Shown in pieces: positions 26,820 to 34,460 of a stretch of 64,000 nt of DNA. Where the stretch lies: NCBI GenBank assembly GCA_002414385.1, contig DHZH01000008.1, positions 1 to 64,000 on the forward strand, read 5' to 3'. This DNA comes from Gammaproteobacteria bacterium UBA5109. GTDB taxonomy: Bacteria > Pseudomonadota > Gammaproteobacteria > Pseudomonadales > Pseudohongiellaceae. The position numbers were made by a program, and so were the translations under genes. The first letter of the stretch is position 1. Every line of letters starts with the position of its first letter. The notes beneath the pieces are model-generated. The model made no database searches and was not told where the DNA came from. It saw nothing but the letters and a program-made list of their open reading frames with translations.

Positions 26820-26843
26820 ATGGCGGACCGGACGGGACTCGAA
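26820..26843. repeat. attachment-site copy distal to the integrase (displaced tRNA-Asp 3' end)
   Basis: These 24 bases equal positions 31213-31236 exactly. They consist of the CCA end, acceptor 3' strand and T-arm of tRNA-Asp. The rest of the tRNA is missing here, so this is the remnant displaced by integration. The match breaks at both ends (26819 versus 31212, 26844 versus 31237). Confidence 0.92.
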
Positions 26844-26950
26844 TAGAATCCGGCATTAAATCTACATTCTCAGCCTATTCTAACATGTTGTTATTACAAA
26901 TTATTTTGAAATTATCACTGTCCGTCCTTATTTAGAACTTCCACAATAAT

Positions 26951-26994
26951 TATCACAATAAAAAGTTCCCATAGCGGGAACATTGTGATATATT
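26951..26994 (+). promoter_or_regulatory. higBA promoter and palindromic operator
   Basis: GTTCCC-ATAGC-GGGAAC (26965-26981) is a perfect palindrome with a 5-base centre, nested inside a second inverted repeat TATCACAAT (26951-26959) / ATTGTGATA (26982-26990). A TATATT -10 box at 26989-26994 lies 17 bases after TTCCCA, so a repressor on the palindrome would block the -35 region. HigA-type antitoxins usually repress their own operon this way. The rest of the 314-base gap after mgtE holds only the attachment-site remnant and AT-rich DNA. Confidence 0.65.
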
Positions 26995-27057
26995 AAGCAT
27001 GCAGCTTAAGTGAAATTAAGTTTATTGAACTAAAACAAACCATGAGGGAGTAACGCT

Positions 27058-27153
27058 ATGCAAGACATCAATCTGATAAGAAAAAGGACCTGTGATGAAA
27101 ATTATCTCAAAAAGAACTTTACGAGAGTTCTACGAAGAACCGGAGCATGCTGA
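27058..27153 (+). CDS. possible 31-codon leader ORF overlapping higB
   Basis: An ATG at 27058 has GGGAG seven bases upstream, a better ribosome site than that of higB. The frame runs 31 codons and stops inside higB in another frame. The peptide is basic (MQDINLIRKRT...). Either it tunes toxin translation by coupling or it is chance. Only the start signal supports it. Confidence 0.25.
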   Translation: MQDINLIRKRTCDENYLKKNFTRVLRRTGAC

Positions 27154-27394
27154 CAGCAAATCAGGGTTAGAATCATGGTATGCAATTGTAAATAAAGCAA
27201 ACTGGAAAACGCCGCATGAAGTTAAAAATACGTTCAAGAATGCAAGTATAGTTGGTAACAAAAAGGTCGTATTTAATATTGCAGGCAACAAGTATAGATT
27301 AATAGTATCTTTTAATTACGACTACCAAATCGGATACATAAAGTTTATTGGCACTCACGAAGAGTACGATAAATTAAATATAGAGGAACTTTAG
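27095..27394 (+). CDS. higB: HigB-type toxin (RelE superfamily mRNA interferase)
   Basis: The 99-residue protein fits the HigB_toxin family from end to end: ISKRTLREFYEEPEHADSKSGLESWY, ANWKTPHEVKNTFKNASIVG, VVFNIAGNKYRLIVSFNYD and FIGTHEEYDKL. Members cleave mRNA, usually at the ribosome. The ATG at 27095 follows AAGGA by six bases. A GTG directly before it is the alternative start. The last base of its stop is the first base of the higA GTG, so toxin and antitoxin are coupled, with the toxin first as is usual for higBA. Confidence 0.9.
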   Translation: MKIISKRTLREFYEEPEHADSKSGLESWYAIVNKANWKTPHEVKNTFKNASIVGNKKVVFNIAGNKYRLIVSFNYDYQIGYIKFIGTHEEYDKLNIEEL

Positions 27395-27852
27395 TGAACA
27401 TCAAACCAATTAGAAATGATGAAGATTACGAAGCAGCTTTGCATCGTATTGAATCTTTGATGGATGCTAAGCTTAATACTCCAGAGGGTGATGAATTGGA
27501 TATTCTATCTACTCTAGTAGATGATTATGAGAGCAAGCTATACCCCATAAATGCACCTGATCCAATAGAATATATTAAAAATGTTCTAGAGTTCAGAGGT
27601 GAGAAACAGTCTGACCTTTCTAATATCTTAAAATCAAAATCTCGCGCTTCAGAAATTATCAAGAGAAGACGTTCTATTACTCTTACGCAAATAAGAAAGA
27701 TCGTATCGGCCTGGGACATCCCAGCAGATCCACTTGTTAAAGAGTATCGTCTTGTAACTAAAGGTAGGAGTCCTAGAAGTTTAATAGAAAACTACGCTTC
27801 TAAAGCCGCTAGTAAAAAAAGGGGTTTGAGTAAATTTAAAAAACAAGCTTAA
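27394..27852 (+). CDS. higA: HigA-type antitoxin with XRE HTH domain
   Basis: This 152-residue protein matches the HigA pattern: PIRNDEDYEAALHRIESLMD, TPEGDELDILSTLVDDYESKLYPINAPDPIEYI, then a helix-turn-helix with SRASEIIKRRRSITLTQIRKI. It should neutralise HigB and repress the operon. A basic tail of about 30 residues extends past the usual end. The start is a GTG overlapping the higB stop. It converges on the OLD-like gene with 28 bases between stops and no clear terminator. Confidence 0.9.
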   Translation: MNIKPIRNDEDYEAALHRIESLMDAKLNTPEGDELDILSTLVDDYESKLYPINAPDPIEYIKNVLEFRGEKQSDLSNILKSKSRASEIIKRRRSITLTQIRKIVSAWDIPADPLVKEYRLVTKGRSPRSLIENYASKAASKKRGLSKFKKQA

Positions 27853-27880
27853 TTAACTAAATTTCTTGATTCATTAGCAA

Positions 27881-29575
27881 TTAAATTTCTGGATTATTCC
27901 ACTCTCTTATTTTATCTACAACTTGATTCATTCTCTGATCTAAATCTAGCACACCGCCCATATTCTCTAACGTCATAATTTCAGTTAATTTTTCAGCTAG
28001 TAATGGTTTTTTACTTACATGATTATCTTGGCCTTGGAAATTATCACTTACAAATTTAAAGAAATTATCATATTGGCCAAGCTCATTATTTAACTCTGCG
28101 CCATCTCCCCAGAACTGCATAATTAGATTATCAGGTATGTAGTTTTCAATTTCTTTACCTGCAGTTATCCAGCAAATAGATGAAATCTGATCAAACTCAT
28201 CTCTAATTCTTCTTTTTGTTTGATTAATTCTACCCCTAGGGGCCCTTTTATCACTATCGATAAGAATAATGGCATTTCTATTAGCATTTAAAACTGAAAT
28301 CGAACCTTCAACTAAGTCAGGCTCATCACCAGATAGATGTGAGAGCAATCTGCCTCCATAAAATAATACTTGATAGTGAGTTCCTTCTTTAAGGGTATTT
28401 CGACTCCACAGACTTATCCACTTATTAAGATAAATTCTGTCGGAAGGCCCTTCTACCCAAATTATTCCATTTGCCTGCAATATATCACTTGCTCGAACAT
28501 CCAAATCATCCAAGATTCCATGATTCTCTAAGTATGTTGTTGCGGTTTTTGTTTCTGAAAGTAAATTATTTGATGTCACGTGAATTATTTGCGCTTCTTC
28601 TTCTCTACTAAATTGATCTATAGATACATTCGAGTGTGTGGTCAAGAAATAGCAAAAATCTTCTTGTTTCGCTAATTCATATATATAATTATTAAGCTTT
28701 CTTAACAAAGAAGGATGCAGATTATTTTCAAGCTCTTCAAACCCAAAAACAAATTTACTTAAAGAGTCGCCTTCCATGTTTGGTATTAAGATTAAATTGC
28801 AAAGAACTATAAATATAGTTTTCAGGCCACTCCCAGATTTAGATAGTGCAATTCTCCCTTTTTCAGCCTCATCTAGAAAAATTTCCCATTTATCTGTTTC
28901 AGGATTTCTTTGGCATGTTATTCGGTCAAACTTTGCCTCAAGTGAAAAAATAGTATTCAAAGCCATTAACATATTTGTTTCTATTAACTTACTGCTTAAT
29001 ATTTGGCTGTTTAAATAGCTTTGAATTACATTTGTGACCCCATCACCACTTGATGTTATATTTAAAGAATCATTGTTTTTCTCAGGTTTGATGTCCCTTT
29101 CAGCTGAAATTCTTCTAAACTTAAATTTTTGAAATATAGGAGGAATTCTTTGTGCTAATTGAGACTCAAATTCTGGTAGTGATGTGATCGGTGGGTGCAT
29201 TGCACCTTCGTCAATACTTTCCGCATATACTGCACTTTCGTTAAAACCTACTACAATTTCTCGACCGATGAGATATGCAGCCCACCTTCTATAAGTTCCT
29301 GGAACACCATGACCAGCTTGATTATCTGGGAAAACCAATATGTCTTGTTCAGTTACTTTTGTTCCTAGTAATACTTCTGGGGGCTGGTTAGCAGCACGCC
29401 AAGTTGACTTGTCAAAACTATAATTTTTTGAAACCGCCACTTCTACTAAGTCTAAAAGTGATGATTTTCCTGAATTATTCCTACCTATTATTAAGTTAAC
29501 TCTTTTAATTTCATCGAAACCGGCAGCCTCTCGAAAACATTTATAGTTTCTAATTTTTAATGATTGGTCCAACAT
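27881..29575 (-). CDS. OLD-like AAA ATPase with C-terminal TOPRIM domain (candidate defence nuclease)
   Basis: The 564-residue protein has an ABC-type ATPase: Walker A GRNNSGKS (31-38), signature-like SKSGSG (245-250), Walker B FGFEELEN (277-284) and H-loop TTHS (312-315). A TOPRIM-like nuclease region follows: Glu375 in VEGPSD, Asp440/Asp442 in LIDSD, and GKEIENYIP (473-481). This is the OLD family plan. A fused PARIS-like ATPase/DUF4435 protein is an alternative. The ATG at 29575 was chosen because AAGGAG sits seven bases before it; the TTG at 29611 has none. It follows the XRE gene in one operon and has no UvrD-like partner. Confidence 0.85.
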   Translation of the reverse strand: MLDQSLKIRNYKCFREAAGFDEIKRVNLIIGRNNSGKSSLLDLVEVAVSKNYSFDKSTWRAANQPPEVLLGTKVTEQDILVFPDNQAGHGVPGTYRRWAAYLIGREIVVGFNESAVYAESIDEGAMHPPITSLPEFESQLAQRIPPIFQKFKFRRISAERDIKPEKNNDSLNITSSGDGVTNVIQSYLNSQILSSKLIETNMLMALNTIFSLEAKFDRITCQRNPETDKWEIFLDEAEKGRIALSKSGSGLKTIFIVLCNLILIPNMEGDSLSKFVFGFEELENNLHPSLLRKLNNYIYELAKQEDFCYFLTTHSNVSIDQFSREEEAQIIHVTSNNLLSETKTATTYLENHGILDDLDVRASDILQANGIIWVEGPSDRIYLNKWISLWSRNTLKEGTHYQVLFYGGRLLSHLSGDEPDLVEGSISVLNANRNAIILIDSDKRAPRGRINQTKRRIRDEFDQISSICWITAGKEIENYIPDNLIMQFWGDGAELNNELGQYDNFFKFVSDNFQGQDNHVSKKPLLAEKLTEIMTLENMGGVLDLDQRMNQVVDKIREWNNPEI

Positions 29576-29611
29576 CTTTAAGCTCCTTAATCCCTGGTTG
29601 CTTTCGATCAA

Positions 29612-29845
29612 CTACGATAAGAGAAGTTTTATGCCAACTTCTGGAGATATGCCTAAGCAATTACAATACTCGATATATTCAATTACATCTAATCGCCTTT
29701 CACCTTGCTCAACTTTTCCTACATATGAGTGCGGTTTACCTAATATTTTGCCAAAAGCCCTCATGCTTAACCCCTGATCTTCACGAGATTGTCTCAGCCA
29801 TTCAGTAAGGGTTTTATATTCTTTTGTATAAATTGTTTTTGACAT
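29612..29845 (-). CDS. small XRE family HTH regulator
   Basis: From the ATG at 29845 the product has 77 residues with one helix-turn-helix (LRQSREDQGLSMRAFGKILG, then SYVGKVEQGERRLD). It lies 36 bases ahead of the OLD-like gene on the same strand. The frame is open 12 codons further upstream, but a 23-bp palindrome overlaps that stretch and the promoter boxes lie there, so the internal ATG is preferred. It likely represses its own operon and may control activity or dosage of the nuclease. Confidence 0.85.
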   Translation of the reverse strand: MSKTIYTKEYKTLTEWLRQSREDQGLSMRAFGKILGKPHSYVGKVEQGERRLDVIEYIEYCNCLGISPEVGIKLLLS

Positions 29846-29891
29846 TGTTCCTATAATAGGTACAATTATTGTTGTCCCCAAAACAGGTACG
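29844..29891 (-). promoter_or_regulatory. promoter and palindromic operator of the XRE/OLD operon
   Basis: ATTGTTCCTAT and ATAGGTACAAT (29844-29866) form a 23-bp palindrome with one mismatch and a one-base centre, overlapping the XRE start codon. On the minus strand TTGGGG and TATTAT are 17 bases apart, with the -10 box inside the palindrome, so the message would have almost no leader. The core GTTCCTATAATAGGTAC resembles the higBA operator GTTCCCATAGCGGGAAC in size and ends. Confidence 0.55.
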
Positions 29892-29999
29892 TATTTTGAT
29901 TTGGTTATAAATTGGGGATAAGATGTAGGTTAGCAGGGAAGCTTATTGGTTCAGGGAGCATGAACGAAATATTTGCTATATAATTCAATAGGTTAAATT

Positions 30000-31208
30000 A
30001 TGCCTGTTAAATCCCTTCCCCGTGGGATTACAAATAGCAGAGGTAAAATAAGGATATTTATCCAGTACAGAGGAATGGTTTATAAGAAAACTCATGACCT
30101 CTCTGCTACTAATTCCCAAGATATAGCTACTGCTGTAAAGCGTCGTGAGGAAATCCTTTTTAAAATGAAAGTTGGACTTCCTATAACTGATGAATCTGAC
30201 ATACCTGATCCAAGGTTGATGCAATTTAGAAAGGCTGCAATTGAGTATTTGAAGATCGTCGATGCAAACTATGGCTTAAAACGCTCTTCATTCAGTGATT
30301 ATCAGCGTGACCTACAATTTCAGTGGATACCCCGATTTGGCAATATCCCTTGTTCCCATATCAATGCACGCATGATTAACAATGCTTTAGCTTCTATGGA
30401 TGTCTCAATCAAAACCAAAAAAAATCGCGTAATTCCATTAAGGGGCGTACTAGATCATATAGGAGTTAACTCAAACCCCTGTAATCTGGTAAAGCTTCGA
30501 TTAAGCAAGAAGGCTAGAATAAAAACAAAGAATATCGATAGATATACACTTACTGAAAGGGCTAATTTGCTTTCGTTACTTGAAGATCAGGCAAAAGTCT
30601 ATTTTTCGATCCTGTTTGGATGCGGGTTGAGGCCAGGTGAAGCATTAGCGTTGAAGTGGGAAGATTATCAAGACTGGCAGTTATCAATATCAAAACAAAT
30701 CACACGTCGACGATTTGAGGGGACAACCAAAACTGGAGTAAATAGACAGGTTAAAGTCCCAAAATGGACACGTGAAATTTTAGAAAGTTACAGAACATCT
30801 GATTGTGCAGCTGAAAACTGGATTTTCTTAAATGCACTAGGCAATCATTTCAGAACTACAGACTATTTTCTTGAGAAGTGGAGAAGTGCTCACAACCATG
30901 CAGGTATTGCATACAGGCACCCCTATATCTGCAGGCATACAAGGGCCGCTGAACTTTTATCCACAGGTGAGCATTATGCAGCTGCTGCGAAACAACTAGG
31001 TCATAGTACAGAAATGTTTTTTCGGACTTATTCTGAGTGGATTGAAGGATACAGCGGAGAAAATATATTAGAAAGGTTTGAAGGTCGGGATTTAGTGGTG
31101 AATAATCTTCATAAGCAAGCTGATAGTGTAAGTTTTAAAAAGTCAAAAACTGCCACAAAACCGCCACAAAATGTGATTAATTTTGAAAACTATAGGAAAA
31201 ACAAGTAA
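30000..31208 (+). CDS. int: tyrosine recombinase / integrase
   Basis: This 402-residue integrase has an N-terminal arm-binding region, a core-binding domain (about 73-165) and a catalytic domain with Arg211 (GCGLRPGEAL), a likely Lys244 (TTKTG), Arg312 (YICRHTRA), His335 (LGHSTEMF) and the nucleophile Tyr344 (RTYSEW). The usual box II His, three residues before Arg312, is Tyr309. It points at the tRNA-Asp 3' end and stops five bases before the attachment repeat. It lacks a strong ribosome site. Confidence 0.93.
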   Translation: MPVKSLPRGITNSRGKIRIFIQYRGMVYKKTHDLSATNSQDIATAVKRREEILFKMKVGLPITDESDIPDPRLMQFRKAAIEYLKIVDANYGLKRSSFSDYQRDLQFQWIPRFGNIPCSHINARMINNALASMDVSIKTKKNRVIPLRGVLDHIGVNSNPCNLVKLRLSKKARIKTKNIDRYTLTERANLLSLLEDQAKVYFSILFGCGLRPGEALALKWEDYQDWQLSISKQITRRRFEGTTKTGVNRQVKVPKWTREILESYRTSDCAAENWIFLNALGNHFRTTDYFLEKWRSAHNHAGIAYRHPYICRHTRAAELLSTGEHYAAAAKQLGHSTEMFFRTYSEWIEGYSGENILERFEGRDLVVNNLHKQADSVSFKKSKTATKPPQNVINFENYRKNK

Positions 31209-31212
31209 GTAT

Positions 31213-31236
31213 ATGGCGGACCGGACGGGACTCGAA
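31213..31236. repeat. attachment-site copy next to the integrase, inside intact tRNA-Asp
   Basis: This is the second copy of the 24-base repeat at 26820-26843. Here it forms the 3' end of the complete tRNA-Asp, which means the element carried in the replacement 3' end, as tRNA-targeting islands commonly do. Confidence 0.92.
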
Positions 31237-31290
31237 CCCGCGACCTCCGGCGTGACAGGCCGGCATTCTAACCAGCTGAACTACCGGTCC
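31214..31290 (-). tRNA. tRNA-Asp (GTC), integration target
   Basis: The reverse complement folds with acceptor GGACCGG/CCGGTCC, discriminator G, encoded CCA, anticodon GTC in CCTGTCACG and T-loop GGTTCGAGTCC. It is transcribed behind tRNA-Val from one promoter, towards the integrase gene. Confidence 0.97.
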
Positions 31291-31319
31291 GCGAATGAAC
31301 TTTCTTCTACTGCTTTGCT

Positions 31320-31395
31320 TGGTGGGTGGTGCAGGGATCGAACCTGCGACCCTCGCCTTGTAAGGGCGATGCTCTCCCAGCTGAGCTAACCACCC
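31320..31395 (-). tRNA. tRNA-Val (TAC)
   Basis: The reverse complement folds with acceptor GGGTGGT/ACCACCC, discriminator A, encoded CCA, anticodon TAC in CCTTACAAG and T-loop GGTTCGATCCC. It is the first tRNA of the Val-Asp pair. Confidence 0.97.
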
Positions 31396-31411
31396 GTCAA
31401 AGAGACAGCGC

Positions 31412-31439
31412 ATTTTACCGACTTGGGACGGCAAGTCAA
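31412..31439 (-). promoter_or_regulatory. sigma70 promoter of the tRNA-Val-Asp operon
   Basis: On the minus strand TTGACT (31434-31439) and TAAAAT (31412-31417) are 16 bases apart. A GCGC discriminator follows and tRNA-Val begins about 16 bases later. It fits in the 48 bases between the cyclase stop codon and the tRNA. Confidence 0.75.
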
Positions 31440-31443
31440 ATCC

Positions 31444-33819
31444 CTATTTCGTGGTGTGCCGGAAGGTGCCATCCCAGTCCTCACCAAGGCTCTGGCCGCG
31501 TAGACTTGCAATGCGTTCCAGGTAAACAGAATACAGTTCTTTATCCGGGTCTTTCTCCTGTAGTGCCCTGAATCCAGCATCCGCAGCATCCCATTGTTGC
31601 GCCAGATAGGCATCATGTGCCTGATTGTATTCTTCCACTTCCTGCAGCAATTCCGGGCTCGCGTCCTTCTCCAGACAAAGAGGTTCATAGATTCGTACCG
31701 GCTGCTCTTTACCCTTGACCTGAACCTTGTCGACCAGGCGGCAAAGAAAACCACTGATATGGTCATGGGTTTCTTCACCAATCAGAACTTTCACACCATA
31801 AAACTTGGTGATGCTTTCCAGTCTTGAGCCCAGATTTACGGCATCACCCAGCACCGTATAGGATCGCCGGTAAGTGGACCCCATGTCACCGACATTCATA
31901 AAACCGGAATTGATGCCGACGCCGATGTTGACTTCCGGTAAACCGCGTTCGACAAATTCCTGTTTTAGTTCTTCTGTTTTCTCCAGCATTTGCAAAGCTG
32001 TCAGTACCGCATTGCGACGATGATCCGGATCATCCAGTGGTGCACCCCAGAAAGCCATGACCATATCACCAACATATTTATCAATGGTACCCTTGTTATC
32101 AAAAATGATACCGGTGATTGGCGTAAAAAAATCGTTCAGGAAAGTCTTCAGATCAGTTGCTGAGAGGGTTTCAGAAATCGTGGTAAAGCCGCGAATATCG
32201 GAAAACAATACACTGAGTTCCTTGCTCTCCCCTTCAAAATTATAGTTATCCGGGTCATCCAGCATGGCATCAATATGTGCCGGCGGGACATACTGGTCAA
32301 ACATGACCTTGATCGCCCGGCGGTTCATGCCTTCTTTCAAAAAGCCATAGGTCATGTTGATCACAGTAATCAGCAGGATCAGGAACAGCAGGATAATCAG
32401 TGAAATATCCAGCTTGTAATCAATCCATAATTTAAAATTGAGTGCCACCAGCCCCAGCATAAAGGCCAGACTCGACAGCCCGAGCAAAGCCGGTCCCAGG
32501 CGCGGGTAAATCAGGGACAGGAACAGTCCGATGACGAAAATCGCCACAGTAACGGCAGCTCCTTCCCAGTCCGGGCGGCTGGGAAAGGGATTGTTCTGGG
32601 CGAAATCCAGTCCGGACAGGACAGCACCCAGACCCTCTTCATTATTCGAGCTGCTTTCATCAATGGTAATACTGGGCGCAGCATTCAGCAGTGCGTTCAA
32701 TACATTGGCATGCACTTCCACACCGGGGTATACCGCTTCAAGCGGCGTGGAACGCAAATCAAACAGGCCGGTGGCGGTGGTCCCCAGCAACACCAGGCTG
32801 TTCTGTAACTGTTCACGTTCCAGGTCACTCAGGTTGTCACGCAGGACATCAGTGGCCGAGATATAGGGGTAGGTATCACCCGAACCCAGTTGCGAGCGTC
32901 CGATAAAGGGTACCAGCACCCTGCCGTCCACCGTGGTCGGGATAGTAATCTGGCCCATGTTGATCCCGGTGACACGGCGAAAATTGCCAAAGGCATCGGC
33001 TTCTGTCTGGATGGTGAAGTTATCTTCAAAATAATAAAGCCGTGCCATTTCCAGGGCCAGCGATGGGTAGAGCTGATTCTGGAAATTCAACACCAGAGGC
33101 GTCGAACGGATAATGCCGTCGGCATCGGGAATGGTGTCGAAAAAACCGCCACCAAAAGCGGCATTCTGCAACTGGGCGATATTACCCTGATAACCCTGTA
33201 CTTCAATCAGCGTGGAAAACCCGGCATCACCTTCATCAATTTCCGTGATACGCGGAGGCAAAACACCGTAACGCAGGGCTTCGTTGATCCGGAAAGACAT
33301 CCCGAGCGCCACATCAGTACTGCGTAATTTATCAGCAAAGTAGGCATCAGCATCCAGGGCCTGCTGAATCGCGCCGATGTCGGTAATCAATTCCCGGCTT
33401 TGCGATCCAAGCCGCTCTTCCAGTTCAAAGGCGAGATTTCGGGCCGGTTCGGGAAAAGTCACGTCAAAGCCAATGACCAGGACGCCTGCATCGGCAAGTT
33501 TTTCTACCAGATCACCAATTTTAAAGCGCGACCAGGGCCACTGCCCTTCGGCATCCAGACTGCGCTGGTCATAATCCACGATAACAATTTTATGGTCGCC
33601 ATCACCGCGGGATGGCATGAAAAGGTTATAACGCTGGTCATAAACCACGTTATCCAGACGATCAATAAAACTGCTGATTGCCGGCGGCGCACTGATATGC
33701 AGCCAGAGAGTAAACAACATGGCCAGCATGCCAAGAAACAGGGGCAGTCTTGCGCCTTTCAGCAATTGCAGCTTCGCCCGGTTCAGAAAACGTAATATTG
33801 TGTTGAAGACTGGTATCAC
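31444..33819 (-). CDS. CHASE2-domain adenylate/guanylate cyclase
   Basis: The 791-residue protein has an N-terminal membrane anchor (about 28-48), a large extracytoplasmic CHASE2 sensor (about 60-400), three further membrane helices (about 425-510) and a C-terminal class III cyclase domain. That domain shows the metal Asp in LFSDIRGFT, the second in DKYVGDMVMAFWGAP, and TVLGDAVNLGSRLE at the base-recognition and transition-state region. It should make cyclic nucleotide in response to an outside signal. cAMP versus cGMP cannot be settled here. Confidence 0.92.
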   Translation of the reverse strand: MIPVFNTILRFLNRAKLQLLKGARLPLFLGMLAMLFTLWLHISAPPAISSFIDRLDNVVYDQRYNLFMPSRGDGDHKIVIVDYDQRSLDAEGQWPWSRFKIGDLVEKLADAGVLVIGFDVTFPEPARNLAFELEERLGSQSRELITDIGAIQQALDADAYFADKLRSTDVALGMSFRINEALRYGVLPPRITEIDEGDAGFSTLIEVQGYQGNIAQLQNAAFGGGFFDTIPDADGIIRSTPLVLNFQNQLYPSLALEMARLYYFEDNFTIQTEADAFGNFRRVTGINMGQITIPTTVDGRVLVPFIGRSQLGSGDTYPYISATDVLRDNLSDLEREQLQNSLVLLGTTATGLFDLRSTPLEAVYPGVEVHANVLNALLNAAPSITIDESSSNNEEGLGAVLSGLDFAQNNPFPSRPDWEGAAVTVAIFVIGLFLSLIYPRLGPALLGLSSLAFMLGLVALNFKLWIDYKLDISLIILLFLILLITVINMTYGFLKEGMNRRAIKVMFDQYVPPAHIDAMLDDPDNYNFEGESKELSVLFSDIRGFTTISETLSATDLKTFLNDFFTPITGIIFDNKGTIDKYVGDMVMAFWGAPLDDPDHRRNAVLTALQMLEKTEELKQEFVERGLPEVNIGVGINSGFMNVGDMGSTYRRSYTVLGDAVNLGSRLESITKFYGVKVLIGEETHDHISGFLCRLVDKVQVKGKEQPVRIYEPLCLEKDASPELLQEVEEYNQAHDAYLAQQWDAADAGFRALQEKDPDKELYSVYLERIASLRGQSLGEDWDGTFRHTTK

Positions 33820-33979
33820 TGATCTGGCATTACTGAATAGTCCCTGTGCTTCAAAGCATTAGACCCTATCTCATTTTCCCTCGCAAGCCACGCCACTGGC
33901 TCCTTACCGGGACTTTTATCTGTACAGCCTGAATGCCAGGCGTTAATATCTGCGCGGCGTTCCTGTACAGTAAGCTTTC

Positions 33980-34336
33980 ATGGAAATATATAAAGAATTC
34001 ACCTTTGAGGCAGCGCATTCTCTGCCAAACGTTCCCGACGGGCATAAGTGTGGGCGGCTGCATGGTCATTCCTACCGCATCCAGGTTCATGTACATGGTG
34101 AACCAGGCACAAAAAGCGGCTGGATCATGGATTTTGCCGAAATCAAAAGCCTGGTCAAACCCGTGATCAAGGAACTCGATCACTATTACCTGAATGATAT
34201 CCCCGGCCTGGAAAATCCCACCAGTGAGAATCTGGCCATCTGGATCTGGGACAGACTCATCCCCCAACTGCCGAACTTGTCCAAAATCGTGGTCAGTGAA
34301 ACCTGCACCAGTGGCTGTGTCTATTCCGGAAAGTAA
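33980..34336 (+). CDS. queD: 6-carboxy-5,6,7,8-tetrahydropterin synthase
   Basis: QueD converts dihydroneopterin triphosphate to 6-carboxytetrahydropterin on the way to preQ0. The 118-residue protein has the zinc histidines in FEAAHSLP and RLHGHSYRI, the Cys of GHKCGRLHGH as catalytic residue, the LDHYYLND motif, PTSENLA and the C-terminal ETCTSGC. It is a single-gene unit between the divergent cyclase gene and the sulfotransferase. Confidence 0.95.
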   Translation: MEIYKEFTFEAAHSLPNVPDGHKCGRLHGHSYRIQVHVHGEPGTKSGWIMDFAEIKSLVKPVIKELDHYYLNDIPGLENPTSENLAIWIWDRLIPQLPNLSKIVVSETCTSGCVYSGK

Positions 34337-34460
34337 AAATCTCCGAAAACTCTGGTCTACCCTAAACAGCCAGTTGACCAGTAAAGCGCCGTAATTTGTT
34401 AATCGTTCTGCTTTTGCGGTAAAAGTAATATTCAAACAGTCAATATAAAGTGAGATAAGC

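Larger units (their letters stand above)
26820..31236. mobile_element. 4.4-kb integrative element in tRNA-Asp
   Basis: A 24-base direct repeat of the tRNA-Asp 3' end bounds the region, and a tyrosine integrase ends five bases before the right copy. The DNA inside is clearly more AT-rich than the flanks, and its gene content (HigBA, XRE regulator, OLD-like nuclease, integrase) is accessory. Gene order on either side (mgtE, then tRNA-Asp) would close up if the element were removed. No replication, transfer or recognisable excisionase gene is present. Confidence 0.9.

Noticed and set aside
29576..29611. TTG start for the OLD-like gene
   Set aside because: No ribosome site precedes it, whereas the ATG at 29575 has AAGGAG at good spacing and matches the family N-terminus.
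31177..31571. Open frames across tRNA-Asp and tRNA-Val
   Set aside because: They are translated tRNA sequence (for example the GLEPATSG-type artefact) and not proteins.
33920..33970. Two CTGTACAG palindromes upstream of queD
   Set aside because: Considered as a LexA site, but the spacing inside the word does not fit a LexA box, and no regulator is suggested by context.
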